Below are positions 37,334 to 45,110 of a DNA stretch of 56,585 nt, in pieces. Position 1 is the first letter of the stretch. Each line of letters begins with the position of its first letter. Where the stretch lies: assembly GCF_004614185.1 (NCBI RefSeq), contig NZ_SPVF01000122.1:1-56585 (forward strand). The letters run 5' to 3'. The notes under the pieces are model-generated. The model was not told the DNA's origin, did no database searches, and worked only from the letters and a program-made list of their open reading frames with translations. A program made the translations under genes and the position numbers. Source of the DNA: Zemynaea arenosa (GTDB lineage Bacteria; Pseudomonadota; Gammaproteobacteria; Burkholderiales; Burkholderiaceae_D).

Positions 37334-38650
37334 CTAGCGGCGTTGCCTGGCAACGAAGTCGCGGTACCACAGCGCGCTGTCCTTCAGGGTGCGCTTCTGG
37401 GTCGCGTAATCCACATGGACGATGCCGAACCGCTTGGCGTAGCCCGAGTTCCATTCGAAGTTGTCGAGCAGGCTCCAAAGGAAGTACCCGCGTACGTCCA
37501 CGCCGGCGCGCATCGCATCGGACAGCGCCTCCAGGTGCCAGCGCACGAAGTCGATGCGCTGGGTGTCGTGGACTTCACCGTCGACCACCACATCCGGACT
37601 GGCCATGCCGTTCTCGGTGATGTAGATGGGCGGAAGCGGGTAGGCCGCCTTCAGCTTGAGCAGCAGCTCAGTCAGGCCCTTGGGGTAGATCTCCCAGCCC
37701 ATGTCCGTAAAACCGAGTTCGCCCGGCGGGACCGGATTCGGCGTGGTGGCGCTGACGTAGCCGCGGAAGTAGTAGTTGAGGCCCATGAAGTCGATCGGCT
37801 GGCGGATGTCCGCCATGTCGCCCTCGTGCACCACGGGCGCGTTCTCGCCATGCACGCGCAGGGCCAGCTCGGGGTAGTGGCCCTTGAAGATCGGGTCCAT
37901 GAACCACTCGACGGAGCGCGAGTACTCGAAGTCCGCGGCAGCGTGGTCCTCCGGCGAGTCGGTGGCAGGATCGGCGGTCCACTGATTGAGAACGATCCCC
38001 AGCTTGGCCGAGCAGCCGGTGGCGCGCATCGCCTGGATGGCCAGGCCGTGCGACAGCAGCAGGTGGTGCGAGACCTGGATCGACTGCTTCAGGTCCGCCA
38101 CGCCCGGCGCGAACTGCGCGTTGCCGTAGCCGAGGTTCGCCGTGCACCACGGCTCATTGTGGGTCGCGATGCAGTCGATGCGGTTGCCGAAGCGGCGCGC
38201 GACTTCGGCCGCGTAGGCCGCAAAGTGGCGCGGCGTGTCGCGCGAGAGCCAGCCGCCTTCGTCCTGCAAGGCTTGCGGCAGGTCCCAGTGGTACAGGGTG
38301 ACGTGGGCGCGCAGGCCGCTCTCGGCCAGCGCGTCCAGCAGACGTTCGTAAAAAGCGAAACCGGCTTCGTTCCAGGCGCCTTTGCCATCCGGCTGCACGC
38401 GCGGCCAGGAGATCGAGAAGCGGTAGGCGTCCACGCCCAATGCCTTGATGATGGCGACGTCCTCGCGGTAGCGGTGGTAATGGTCGCAGGCGACGTCGCC
38501 TTTGCTGCCGTCCTTGATGGTGCCAGGCTGGCGGCAGAAGGTGTCCCAGATCGACGGGCCCTTGCCGTCGGCCGTGGAAGCACCTTCGATCTGGAAGGCG
38601 CTGGTCGCCACGCCCCAGAGGAAGCGGGGCGGGAAAGTCGGTTGATTCAT
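37334..38650 (-). CDS. GH1 family beta-glucosidase, cytoplasmic
   Basis: 438 residues. N terminus FLWGVATSAFQIEG is the GH1 N-terminal signature. The acid/base is Glu166 in THNEP and the nucleophile Glu346 in YITENG; DHYHRYREDVAIIKALGVDAYRFSISW also matches. It hydrolyses beta-glucosides (or related beta-glycosides) with retention. There is no signal peptide, so hydrolysis takes place after import by both membranes' transporters. The ATG at 38650 gives the standard start; the longer open frame runs into the terminator hairpin. The gene lies behind the TonB receptor but is separated by two hairpins, one terminator-like. Confidence 0.95.
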   Translation of the reverse strand: MNQPTFPPRFLWGVATSAFQIEGASTADGKGPSIWDTFCRQPGTIKDGSKGDVACDHYHRYREDVAIIKALGVDAYRFSISWPRVQPDGKGAWNEAGFAFYERLLDALAESGLRAHVTLYHWDLPQALQDEGGWLSRDTPRHFAAYAAEVARRFGNRIDCIATHNEPWCTANLGYGNAQFAPGVADLKQSIQVSHHLLLSHGLAIQAMRATGCSAKLGIVLNQWTADPATDSPEDHAAADFEYSRSVEWFMDPIFKGHYPELALRVHGENAPVVHEGDMADIRQPIDFMGLNYYFRGYVSATTPNPVPPGELGFTDMGWEIYPKGLTELLLKLKAAYPLPPIYITENGMASPDVVVDGEVHDTQRIDFVRWHLEALSDAMRAGVDVRGYFLWSLLDNFEWNSGYAKRFGIVHVDYATQKRTLKDSALWYRDFVARQRR

Positions 38651-38674
38651 GTGGCTATCGCTTGCAGCTTGAGG

Positions 38675-38706
38675 AAAAAGACCGGTCCGCCCGCGAAGGC
38701 GGACCG
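38675..38706 (-). terminator. Terminator-like hairpin between TonB receptor and GH1
   Basis: Read on the minus strand, CGGTCCGCC pairs with GGCGGACCG (9 bp, 38683-38706) around a TTCGCG loop and is followed after GTC by TTTTT. It lies between the receptor stop and the GH1 start, so it may lower expression of the enzyme and carrier relative to the receptor. Confidence 0.6.
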
Positions 38707-38735
38707 AAAGGGACACTACACAGAAAACTTCATGT

Positions 38736-38769
38736 GAAGAATATGCAACCGTTTTGTTGCATATTCTTC
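38736..38769. repeat. Perfect 14-bp inverted repeat after the TonB receptor
   Basis: GAAGAATATGCAAC and GTTGCATATTCTTC are exact complements with a 6-base loop (CGTTTT), starting 5 bases after the receptor stop on the minus strand. It is AT-rich against a GC-rich background. It could be an RNA hairpin that protects the receptor mRNA 3' end or a protein-binding site. Confidence 0.6.
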
Positions 38770-38774
38770 GCGCA

Positions 38775-41189
38775 TCAGAACTCGATGCCGGCGTTAATGC
38801 CGACGGTGCGCGGCGGCAGATACTGCGCCATCCACGGCCCGAAGGAATTCATTGCGGACGTCTTCACGTTGGTATTGCTAACGTTGCGGACGAAGACATC
38901 GGCCCACCATGCCTTGCTGGCCTGGTAGCGCAGACCGAGGTCGGTGCGCGTGTAGGCCTTCTGGCGGTCGCCGTCGCCGAGGTTGAACACGGACAGCCAG
39001 GACGCGGTCTCGTAGTGCGTCGAGATGCGCGGCGTGAGCTGGGCACCGTCCGCCAGGTTGAACACGTGCTGATACATCACTTGCGCCGAGAAGCGCGGCG
39101 CATGCGGCATCTCGTGGCCGGTCACGTCCAGGCAGGTGGTCACGCCGGGGATCGAGCAAGCGGGCAGGGTGTAGTCGTTGGAGCCGCCGAACAGCGTCCC
39201 AAGCTTGGTGTGGGTCCACGCGAACGACAGCTGCAGGCGGTCCTCCGGCGTCAGGCGCGCCGCCAGCTCGGACTCCAGGCCATAGACCTTGGCACCATCG
39301 GCATTGTTGGTCGCCAGCGTGTGCGAGCCATCCGGATTGGTGACCGGGGCGCTGAACTGGAAGTCCTTGAAGTCCTCGTAGTACAGCGCGTTATTCCAGC
39401 GCAGCGCACCGCCGAGGAAAGTGCTCTTGCTGCCGATCTCGTAGTTCCTCAGCGTCTCGTCGCCGTACGGACGGCCGCCGTCCTGCAAGCCGCCGGACTT
39501 GTAGCCGGTCGAGATGCTGGCGTAGACCATGTTGTTGAGGTCGATGTCGTAGGACGCCCGCAGGAGGCCCGTCCACTTGCTGCCGGTGTAGCGGCCATCG
39601 TTGGACGGCACGCTCGGGTTGTAGCCCTGGCCCGGAATGCGCGGGTCGATGTGGGAGCTGAGCGGAACCTGCGGCACGGTGGCGTCGTAGTTCCAGGTGT
39701 AGCCGTTGCCGCCGATGTTCTTGCGCTCATCGCGGGTGTAGCGTGCGCCGGCCGTCAGGTGGGCGGCGCCCATGTTCCAGGTGGCCTGGCCGAAGGCAGC
39801 GCGCGAATCCACCGTCTCTTTCGGCTGGATGAAGGAACCCTGCCAGCCCACGGTGCCCTGCTGGGTGCCATTGAAGATCGGGATGTCGAAGCGCATCGCG
39901 TTGTTCTCGGCCGCGTAGTACACGCCCAGCTGCCAGTCCAGCTCACGCTCGCCCAGCGACTGCAGCTGCACCTCGTGGCTGTAATTGGTGTAGTGCGCGT
40001 TGACCGTATTGTCGGCCTGGTAGGTGGCGCCGGTGGCAAAGCTGGTCGGGATGGTGGCGCCGCCGTCCTGGTCGAAGGTGCCTTCGCCATCGAAGCGCGA
40101 CCAGCCGGCCACGTAGGTCAGCTGCATGGACGGATCGATGTTGTATTCGAGGCGGCTGCGCACCGAGTCCACGTCGCGGCGCACGGACGGCGCCACGTCG
40201 GACAGCGTGGACCAGAGGTCGGTCCCGGCGCGCGGCGTCTGCAGCAGGTTCATGCTCGGCGTGCCGCGGTCCGCATAGCGCTCGTACGAGATGTTCCAGC
40301 GCAGGGCGGGGGTGGGCTGGTACAGGAAGGACAGGCGCACCGCGGTCTGGTCCTGCGCGTTGTATTTCGGCCCGCTGTTGACGAACAGGTTGGGGTTCAA
40401 GGGCTGGAACGCAGCCGGGTTGCCGCCGCTCGCGGCCCAGGCAGCGCGCTGGCTCGCCAGCGAGGGCGCGGTGAAGGTCTGGTAGTCCGTGTAGCCGTCG
40501 TGCTGCTCGTGGACGAAGGCCACGCGCATGGCGCTATTGTCGGACAGCGGCACGTTGAAGGCGCCGCGCGCGCCGAAACGGCGGTAGTCGCCCAGGCCCA
40601 TCTCCGCGCTGCCGCTGGTCTTGCCCAGCACCGGTTTCACGGTCTGCATATTGACCGCGCCGACGGTGGAGTTACGTCCCCACAGCGTGCCTTGCGGGCC
40701 GCGCAGGACTTCGATGGCGTCCAGGTCGAACAGCAGGGCGGTGGCGCCTTCGGGGCGCGGTGTGTAGATGCCGTCCACGAACATCGCCACTTCCGGGTCC
40801 GCGTATTCGGTCTTGGCGCTGTCGTTGCCGATGCCGCGCAGGGTCATGGTGATGACGCCGTGGTCACCCTGGCCGGTGGCCTGGAAGCTGGGCACCAGGT
40901 TGACGGCATCCAGGATGGTCTGGACGTGGGCATCTTCCAGCGCGGCGGCGTTCAGCGCGGTGATGGCGACCGGAGTGCGCTGCAGGGAGGTGGAGCGCTT
41001 GGTCGCCGTGACCACCACTTCGGGAATGACGGTGGAATTGGCGGACTGCTGCTGTGCCGGGGCGTTCTGGTTTTGCGTGGCGGTGTCGGTCTGGGCGTGG
41101 GCGCTGCCCATGCCGGCGACCAGGGCCACGACGGCCAGACGGATAGGCGTGGCCGAAAGGGATCGGCCCTTAGGGAAGGACGATTTCAT
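38775..41189 (-). CDS. TonB-dependent outer-membrane receptor
   Basis: 804 residues. Signal peptide to about GSAHAQ (residue 33). The plug domain starts at VVVTATKRSTSLQRTPVAITAL and includes LRGIGN and IEVLRGPQGTLWGRNSTVGAVN, followed by a 22-strand barrel ending in VGINAGIEF with the terminal Phe. No N-terminal STN signalling domain is seen, so it is not coupled to a sigma factor. Placed with GH1, MFS and LacI it should import a glycoside, as in known carbohydrate-uptake loci. CAGGAG precedes ATG 41189. Its promoter overlaps a LacI-type palindrome. Confidence 0.94.
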   Translation of the reverse strand: MKSSFPKGRSLSATPIRLAVVALVAGMGSAHAQTDTATQNQNAPAQQQSANSTVIPEVVVTATKRSTSLQRTPVAITALNAAALEDAHVQTILDAVNLVPSFQATGQGDHGVITMTLRGIGNDSAKTEYADPEVAMFVDGIYTPRPEGATALLFDLDAIEVLRGPQGTLWGRNSTVGAVNMQTVKPVLGKTSGSAEMGLGDYRRFGARGAFNVPLSDNSAMRVAFVHEQHDGYTDYQTFTAPSLASQRAAWAASGGNPAAFQPLNPNLFVNSGPKYNAQDQTAVRLSFLYQPTPALRWNISYERYADRGTPSMNLLQTPRAGTDLWSTLSDVAPSVRRDVDSVRSRLEYNIDPSMQLTYVAGWSRFDGEGTFDQDGGATIPTSFATGATYQADNTVNAHYTNYSHEVQLQSLGERELDWQLGVYYAAENNAMRFDIPIFNGTQQGTVGWQGSFIQPKETVDSRAAFGQATWNMGAAHLTAGARYTRDERKNIGGNGYTWNYDATVPQVPLSSHIDPRIPGQGYNPSVPSNDGRYTGSKWTGLLRASYDIDLNNMVYASISTGYKSGGLQDGGRPYGDETLRNYEIGSKSTFLGGALRWNNALYYEDFKDFQFSAPVTNPDGSHTLATNNADGAKVYGLESELAARLTPEDRLQLSFAWTHTKLGTLFGGSNDYTLPACSIPGVTTCLDVTGHEMPHAPRFSAQVMYQHVFNLADGAQLTPRISTHYETASWLSVFNLGDGDRQKAYTRTDLGLRYQASKAWWADVFVRNVSNTNVKTSAMNSFGPWMAQYLPPRTVGINAGIEF

Positions 41190-41254
41190 GCTGTCTCCTG
41201 ATTGTGCTTGTTTTTTGGGTGGGTGTTGCGTCGTTCTAAAAACCGAATCCACGA

Positions 41255-41266
41255 GAAATCGATTTC
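41255..41266. promoter_or_regulatory. LacI-type operator, copy 1
   Basis: GAAATCGATTTC, a perfect 12-bp palindrome with the CG centre usual for LacI-family sites. Its centre is 21 bp from that of copy 2, two helical turns, so both lie on the same face of the DNA. It would lie about +15 to +26 from the inferred receptor start. Confidence 0.72.
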
Positions 41267-41275
41267 ATATCACGT

Positions 41276-41287
41276 GAAATCGATTTC
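41276..41287. promoter_or_regulatory. LacI-type operator, copy 2
   Basis: GAAATCGATTTC again, extended to TGAAATCGATTTCA (41275-41288). It touches the minus-strand -10 box and covers the expected transcription start of the TonB receptor, the classic place for repression. It also lies 84 bases before the halogenase start on the other side. Confidence 0.75.
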
Positions 41288-41317
41288 ATGATAAAGTCGG
41301 TTTTGTCGGGATGTCAA
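41288..41317 (-). promoter_or_regulatory. Promoter of the TonB receptor operon
   Basis: On the minus strand TTGACA (41312-41317, 6/6), an 18-bp spacer and TATCAT (41288-41293, 5/6). Transcription would start near 41281, within operator copy 2. Confidence 0.72.
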
Positions 41318-41370
41318 ACAAAATTTTCAAACAAACACCAACAACCACAACATCCTGGGAGGGACACCAC

Positions 41371-42912
41371 ATGACAGCTGTTCGATCCGTTTTGATCGTG
41401 GGCGGCGGCACGGCGGGCTGGCTGACTGCCTGTTTCCTGGCCAAGCGCCTGGGCGCGCACGCAGCGGACGGCGTGCGCATCACACTGGTGGAGTCGCCGG
41501 AGGTGGGCCCCATCGGCGTAGGGGAGGGCACCTTCCCGTCCATCAAAGGTACGCTCGCCGCCATCGGCATCGACGAGGCGCACTTCATCCGTGAGTGCAG
41601 CGCCACCTTCAAGCAGGGTGTCTCGTTCCGGCACTGGGTGCGTGAACCCGGGCAGCCGGGCGCGGACCACTACTTCCATCCCTTCAGCCACCCGAGCCAG
41701 CGCGATGGGCTGCCGGAGCTGCTGCCGTACTGGCTGCGTGGCGCGGCGGGCGAGGGCGTGGCGTTCGCGCAGGCGGTCACGCTGCAGAAGGCGATCGCGG
41801 ATGCGAGCCGCGGACCGAAGCGCCTCGGCGACCGCGATTTCGTGGGGCCGATGAACTATGCCTACCACTTCGACGCGGGGCAATTCGCGCAGCTGCTGGC
41901 CACGCACGGCAAGTCGCTCGGCGTGGAGCATGTGCTGGGCCACGTGGAGCGGGTGGACACCGATGGACAGGACATGATCGCCGCGGTGCACACGCGCGAG
42001 CATGGGGTGCTGAAGGCGGACCTGTACGTGGACTGCACCGGCTTTCGTTCCAGGCTGATCGGCGAGGCGCTCGGTTCGCCGTGGCGCTCCCTCAGCGATG
42101 TGCTTTTTGTGGACCGCGCGCTGGCGGTGCAGGTGCCGTATGCGGCGGCCGACACTCCGATCCCGTCGTACACCATCTCGACGGCGCACGAAGCCGGGTG
42201 GACCTGGGATATCGGCCTGCAGCAGCGGCGCGGCATCGGCTACGTGTATTCGAGCCGGCATACCAGCGATGCGCGGGCGGAGGAGGTGCTGCGGCGATAT
42301 GTGGGCTCGGCGATGGACGGCAAGGAGCCGCGCCAGCTGGTGCTCAATGTGGGCTACCGGGATACGCAGTGGGTTGGCAATTGCGTGGCGGTGGGCTTGT
42401 CGAGCGGATTCCTGGAGCCGCTGGAATCGTCCGGCATCGGCCTGATCGAGACAGCGGCCTACCTGCTCGGCTACCTGTTCCCGTTTGGCGGTGAGTTCGC
42501 GCCCGCCGCGCGGCTCTTCAATGACCTGATGCGGCAGCGCTACGAGAGGATCGTCAACTTCATCAAGCTGCACTACTGCCTCACACAGCGCGGCAGCGCT
42601 TTCTGGCGCGATAACGCGGATCCGGGCTCGATCCCGCTGCCGCTGCAGGACCAGCTGGCGATGTGGCGCAGCCGTCCGCCCACGCGGCTGGACTTCGTCA
42701 CGGACCTGGAGATGTATCCGCCTTCGAGCTGGCAGTATGTGCTGTACGGGATGGAATTTGCGACGCGGCTGCATCCGTCCGCAGCGCCGCTGGACCAATG
42801 GGACGACGTCCGGCGCGAGTTCGCGACCCTGGCCCAAGTGGCGCGGCGCGCGGTGGCCGATCTGCCAGACCATCGGCGGCTGGTGGAGCACTACCTGAGC
42901 CGCAGTTCATGA
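41371..42912 (+). CDS. Flavin-dependent tryptophan halogenase family protein
   Basis: 513 residues, normal for the family. FAD motif VGGGTAGW (10-17); GPIGVGEGTFPSIKGTL (46-62); the catalytic Lys that forms the haloamine/hypohalite relay corresponds to Lys81 in ATFKQG; the WxWxI motif is Trp277-Thr-Trp279-Asp-Ile281, followed by Gly rather than the usual Pro; EPLESSG at 349-355 holds the active-site Glu. All key residues seem present, so halogenation of an electron-rich aromatic is plausible, but family members next to TonB receptors often have no known substrate. GGAGGGAC precedes the ATG at 41371. Divergent from the TonB receptor across the operators; its stop codon lies within a palindrome before lacI. 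Confidence 0.92.
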   Translation: MTAVRSVLIVGGGTAGWLTACFLAKRLGAHAADGVRITLVESPEVGPIGVGEGTFPSIKGTLAAIGIDEAHFIRECSATFKQGVSFRHWVREPGQPGADHYFHPFSHPSQRDGLPELLPYWLRGAAGEGVAFAQAVTLQKAIADASRGPKRLGDRDFVGPMNYAYHFDAGQFAQLLATHGKSLGVEHVLGHVERVDTDGQDMIAAVHTREHGVLKADLYVDCTGFRSRLIGEALGSPWRSLSDVLFVDRALAVQVPYAAADTPIPSYTISTAHEAGWTWDIGLQQRRGIGYVYSSRHTSDARAEEVLRRYVGSAMDGKEPRQLVLNVGYRDTQWVGNCVAVGLSSGFLEPLESSGIGLIETAAYLLGYLFPFGGEFAPAARLFNDLMRQRYERIVNFIKLHYCLTQRGSAFWRDNADPGSIPLPLQDQLAMWRSRPPTRLDFVTDLEMYPPSSWQYVLYGMEFATRLHPSAAPLDQWDDVRREFATLAQVARRAVADLPDHRRLVEHYLSRSS

Positions 42913-42921
42913 AACGTTTCA
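42910..42921. promoter_or_regulatory. LacI-type palindrome over the halogenase stop codon
   Basis: TGAAACGTTTCA is a perfect 12-bp palindrome with a CG centre, related to the GAAATCGATTTC boxes. Its first three bases are the halogenase TGA. Confidence 0.55.
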
Positions 42922-42933
42922 GAAAACGATTTC
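42922..42933. promoter_or_regulatory. LacI-type palindrome over the lacI -35 region
   Basis: GAAAACGATTTC differs from GAAATCGATTTC at one base. It sits where the -35 contacts for the TATACT box at 42953 should fall, so autoregulation of lacI is suggested. Confidence 0.55.
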
Positions 42934-42952
42934 ATAGGCTGGTGAGCAGTGC

Positions 42953-42958
42953 TATACT
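42953..42958 (+). promoter_or_regulatory. -10 box of the lacI-type gene
   Basis: TATACT (5/6) lies 35 bases before the ATG at 42994. The -35 at 17 bp (TTTCAT) is weak and overlaps the operator. Confidence 0.5.
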
Positions 42959-42993
42959 CGGCCGCGATAACACACACACATGCCAGGGGTTTC

Positions 42994-44001
42994 ATGAAAA
43001 AGTCGAAGGGCGCGACAGTCCATGAGGTGGCGCGGGAGGCAGGAGTGTCGGCGGCCACTGTGTCGCGCTTCCTGAACGGCACGGCCAAGGTAGCGGAAGA
43101 CAAGCGGCAGGTCATCGAAAGCGTGATCGAGCGGCTCAACTTCAAGCCCAACGTGCTGGCCCAGAACCTCAAGTCGGGCAGCACGCGGACCATCGGGGTG
43201 CTGACGCAGTCGCTGGTGTCCGGCTTCTTCAACGAGACCATGACGGGGATCGAGGATGCATTGAAGGCGGCGGGGTATGCGCCGCTGATCGTCACCGGCC
43301 ACTGGCACGCGGACGAGGAGGCGGAGCGCATCGAACTGCTGATCGCGCGGCGGGTGGATGGGCTGGTGATCCTGACTGGGAATCTGACCGACGCGCAGAT
43401 CCTCAAGTTCTCGCAGCGGGTGCCCATCGTGGCGTTCGGGCGCAAGCTGCAGGGGAAGCAGGCGTTCGGCTTCTCGCTCGATAATTACACGGCGGCGTGC
43501 GAGGCGATGGACTATCTGGTCGAGCAGGGGCACCGGAACATCGCTTTTATTGCTGGGCCGGAGGAGCACGAGGATGCGCGGGCGCGCCTGGCGGGCTATC
43601 GCGATACGCTGGCCAAGCACAAGATCCGCTTCAACACCAAGCTGGTGGTGCAGGGGGACTTCCAGGAATCCGGCGGTTTGCTGGCCGTGAACCAGCTGAT
43701 GGAATCGCGCCAGCGTTTCACCGCCATCTTCGCGGCCAACGACTTGACGGCCTACGGCGCACGGCTGGCGCTGTACCGCCGCAGCATCCGCGTCCCGGAG
43801 GACATCTCCATCGTCGGCTTCGACGATTTGCACACCTCCATGTGCGTCACCCCGCCCCTGACGACGGTGCGCCAGCCCCTGTTCGAAGTCGGCCAATGCC
43901 TCGGCCACGCGATGCTCAAGATGATCGCCCACGAAAAGTTCGAGATCAACGTCCCGCCTCTCTCCCTCATGGTCCGCGAATCCGTCCGCCGGGTCAGCTG
44001 A
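42994..44001 (+). CDS. LacI family repressor of the beta-glucoside locus
   Basis: 335 residues. Helix-turn-helix at 9-30 ([21 protein letters not shown]), hinge near [14 protein letters not shown], and a periplasmic-binding-protein-like effector domain ([20 protein letters not shown] to the C terminus, with [12 protein letters not shown]). It should bind CG-centred palindromes and release them on binding a sugar or its catabolite. The ATG at 42994 follows CAGGGG; an upstream in-frame GTG at 42949 overlaps the -10 box. It lies 81 bases behind the halogenase gene on the same strand. Confidence 0.95.
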   Translation: MKKSKGATVHEVAREAGVSAATVSRFLNGTAKVAEDKRQVIESVIERLNFKPNVLAQNLKSGSTRTIGVLTQSLVSGFFNETMTGIEDALKAAGYAPLIVTGHWHADEEAERIELLIARRVDGLVILTGNLTDAQILKFSQRVPIVAFGRKLQGKQAFGFSLDNYTAACEAMDYLVEQGHRNIAFIAGPEEHEDARARLAGYRDTLAKHKIRFNTKLVVQGDFQESGGLLAVNQLMESRQRFTAIFAANDLTAYGARLALYRRSIRVPEDISIVGFDDLHTSMCVTPPLTTVRQPLFEVGQCLGHAMLKMIAHEKFEINVPPLSLMVRESVRRVS

Positions 44002-44098
44002 AGCATGCCGCAGGCGTGCCCGCCGACGCGCGTTGGCGAAAGCCGATACCATAGGCTTCTTATTGTACGGCTCACAAGAAGCAGAGAAAGGAAGTGAC

Positions 44099-44650
44099 AT
44101 GGCACGGAAAATCGCGGTCCTCGTGGGCAGCCTGCGCAAGGACTCTTTCACCCGCAAGGTGGCCAAGGCGCTGGTGCAGCTGGCGCCGCCCACCCTCGAA
44201 CTGGAATTCGTCGAGATCGGCGAACTCCCTCTCTACAACCAGGACCTCGAAACCGACAACCCGCCCCCCACCTGGACCGAATTCCGCCAGACTATGGCCA
44301 AGTTCGACGGCGTGCTGTTCGCCACCCCCGAGTACAACCGCTCCGTCCCCGCGTGCCTGAAAAACGCGATCGACGTCGGCTCGCGCCCCTATGGTCACAG
44401 CATCTGGAACGGCAAACCGGCCGCGGTGGTGAGCGTCTCGCCGGGAAACTTGGGCGGCTTCGGCGCCAATCACCACCTGCGCCAGTCGCTGGTCTTCCTC
44501 AACATGCCGGCCATGCAGATGCCGGAAGCCTATGTCGGTGGCGCGGCCAAGTTGTTCGACGGCGATAACCTCGTCAACGACGACACCCGCAAATTCCTGC
44601 AGACCTTCATCGACACGTTTGCCGCCTGGGCCGAGCGCCACGCGGACTAA
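44099..44650 (+). CDS. NAD(P)H-dependent FMN reductase, flavodoxin fold
   Basis: 183 residues. Flavin-phosphate loop [17 protein letters not shown] at residues 9-25, the flavin-contact [18 protein letters not shown] at about 76-93 and [14 protein letters not shown]. This matches the NADPH-dependent FMN reductase family (YieF/ChrR, SsuE-like), which reduces FMN, quinones or metal oxyanions. AAAGGAAG precedes ATG 44099. It begins 97 bases behind lacI and 12 bases before the VOC gene. It could supply reduced flavin to the halogenase nearby, which is an inference from location only. Confidence 0.93.
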   Translation: MARKIAVLVGSLRKDSFTRKVAKALVQLAPPTLELEFVEIGELPLYNQDLETDNPPPTWTEFRQTMAKFDGVLFATPEYNRSVPACLKNAIDVGSRPYGHSIWNGKPAAVVSVSPGNLGGFGANHHLRQSLVFLNMPAMQMPEAYVGGAAKLFDGDNLVNDDTRKFLQTFIDTFAAWAERHAD

Positions 44651-44662
44651 GAGAGGAGCCTC

Positions 44663-45091
44663 ATGATCCGTATCCGGGAAATCGACCACGTGGTCCTGCG
44701 CGTGACGGACCTCGACAGGATGATCCGCTTCTATTGCGAGGTCCTGGGCTGCACCATCGAGCGCCGCCAGGACGAAATCGGCCTGGTGCAGCTGCGCGCC
44801 GGCCGTTCGCTGGTGGACCTGGTCCCCATCGACGGCAAGCTGGGTCGCGCCGGTGGCGCCGCCCCCGGCAAGGATGGCCGCAACGTGGACCACATCTGCT
44901 TCCGCGTCGAGCCTTTCGACGAGGCGGCGATCCGCGCCTCGCTGCAAGCGGCGGGCATCGATGGTGGCAAGGCCGAATCGCGCTATGGAGCGGAAGGCGA
45001 GGGCCCGTCCATCTACCTCGCGGACCCGGAAGGAAACATGCTGGAGCTGAAGGGCGCCCCCTGGCCCACCGAGCTCGAATCGCTCGGCTGA
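44663..45091 (+). CDS. VOC family protein (glyoxalase/dioxygenase-like)
   Basis: 142 residues, one vicinal-oxygen-chelate unit. The metal ligands expected for the family are His9 (IDHVVLRVTD), a second His in VDHICFRVEP and Glu in NMLELKG near the C terminus. VOC enzymes include glyoxalase I, extradiol dioxygenases and resistance proteins; the substrate cannot be told. It follows the FMN reductase by 12 bases with a GAGGAG site, so the two are probably co-transcribed. It converges on the EamA gene. Confidence 0.92.
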   Translation: MIRIREIDHVVLRVTDLDRMIRFYCEVLGCTIERRQDEIGLVQLRAGRSLVDLVPIDGKLGRAGGAAPGKDGRNVDHICFRVEPFDEAAIRASLQAAGIDGGKAESRYGAEGEGPSIYLADPEGNMLELKGAPWPTELESLG

Positions 45092-45110
45092 CCGGGAGCG
45101 CGGGCCCGCA

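Noticed and set aside
44002..44098. Possible terminator AAGCC...GGCTT and a TTGGCG -35 box before the FMN reductase
   Set aside because: The stem is only five base pairs and no -10 box stands at a workable distance, so neither is supported.
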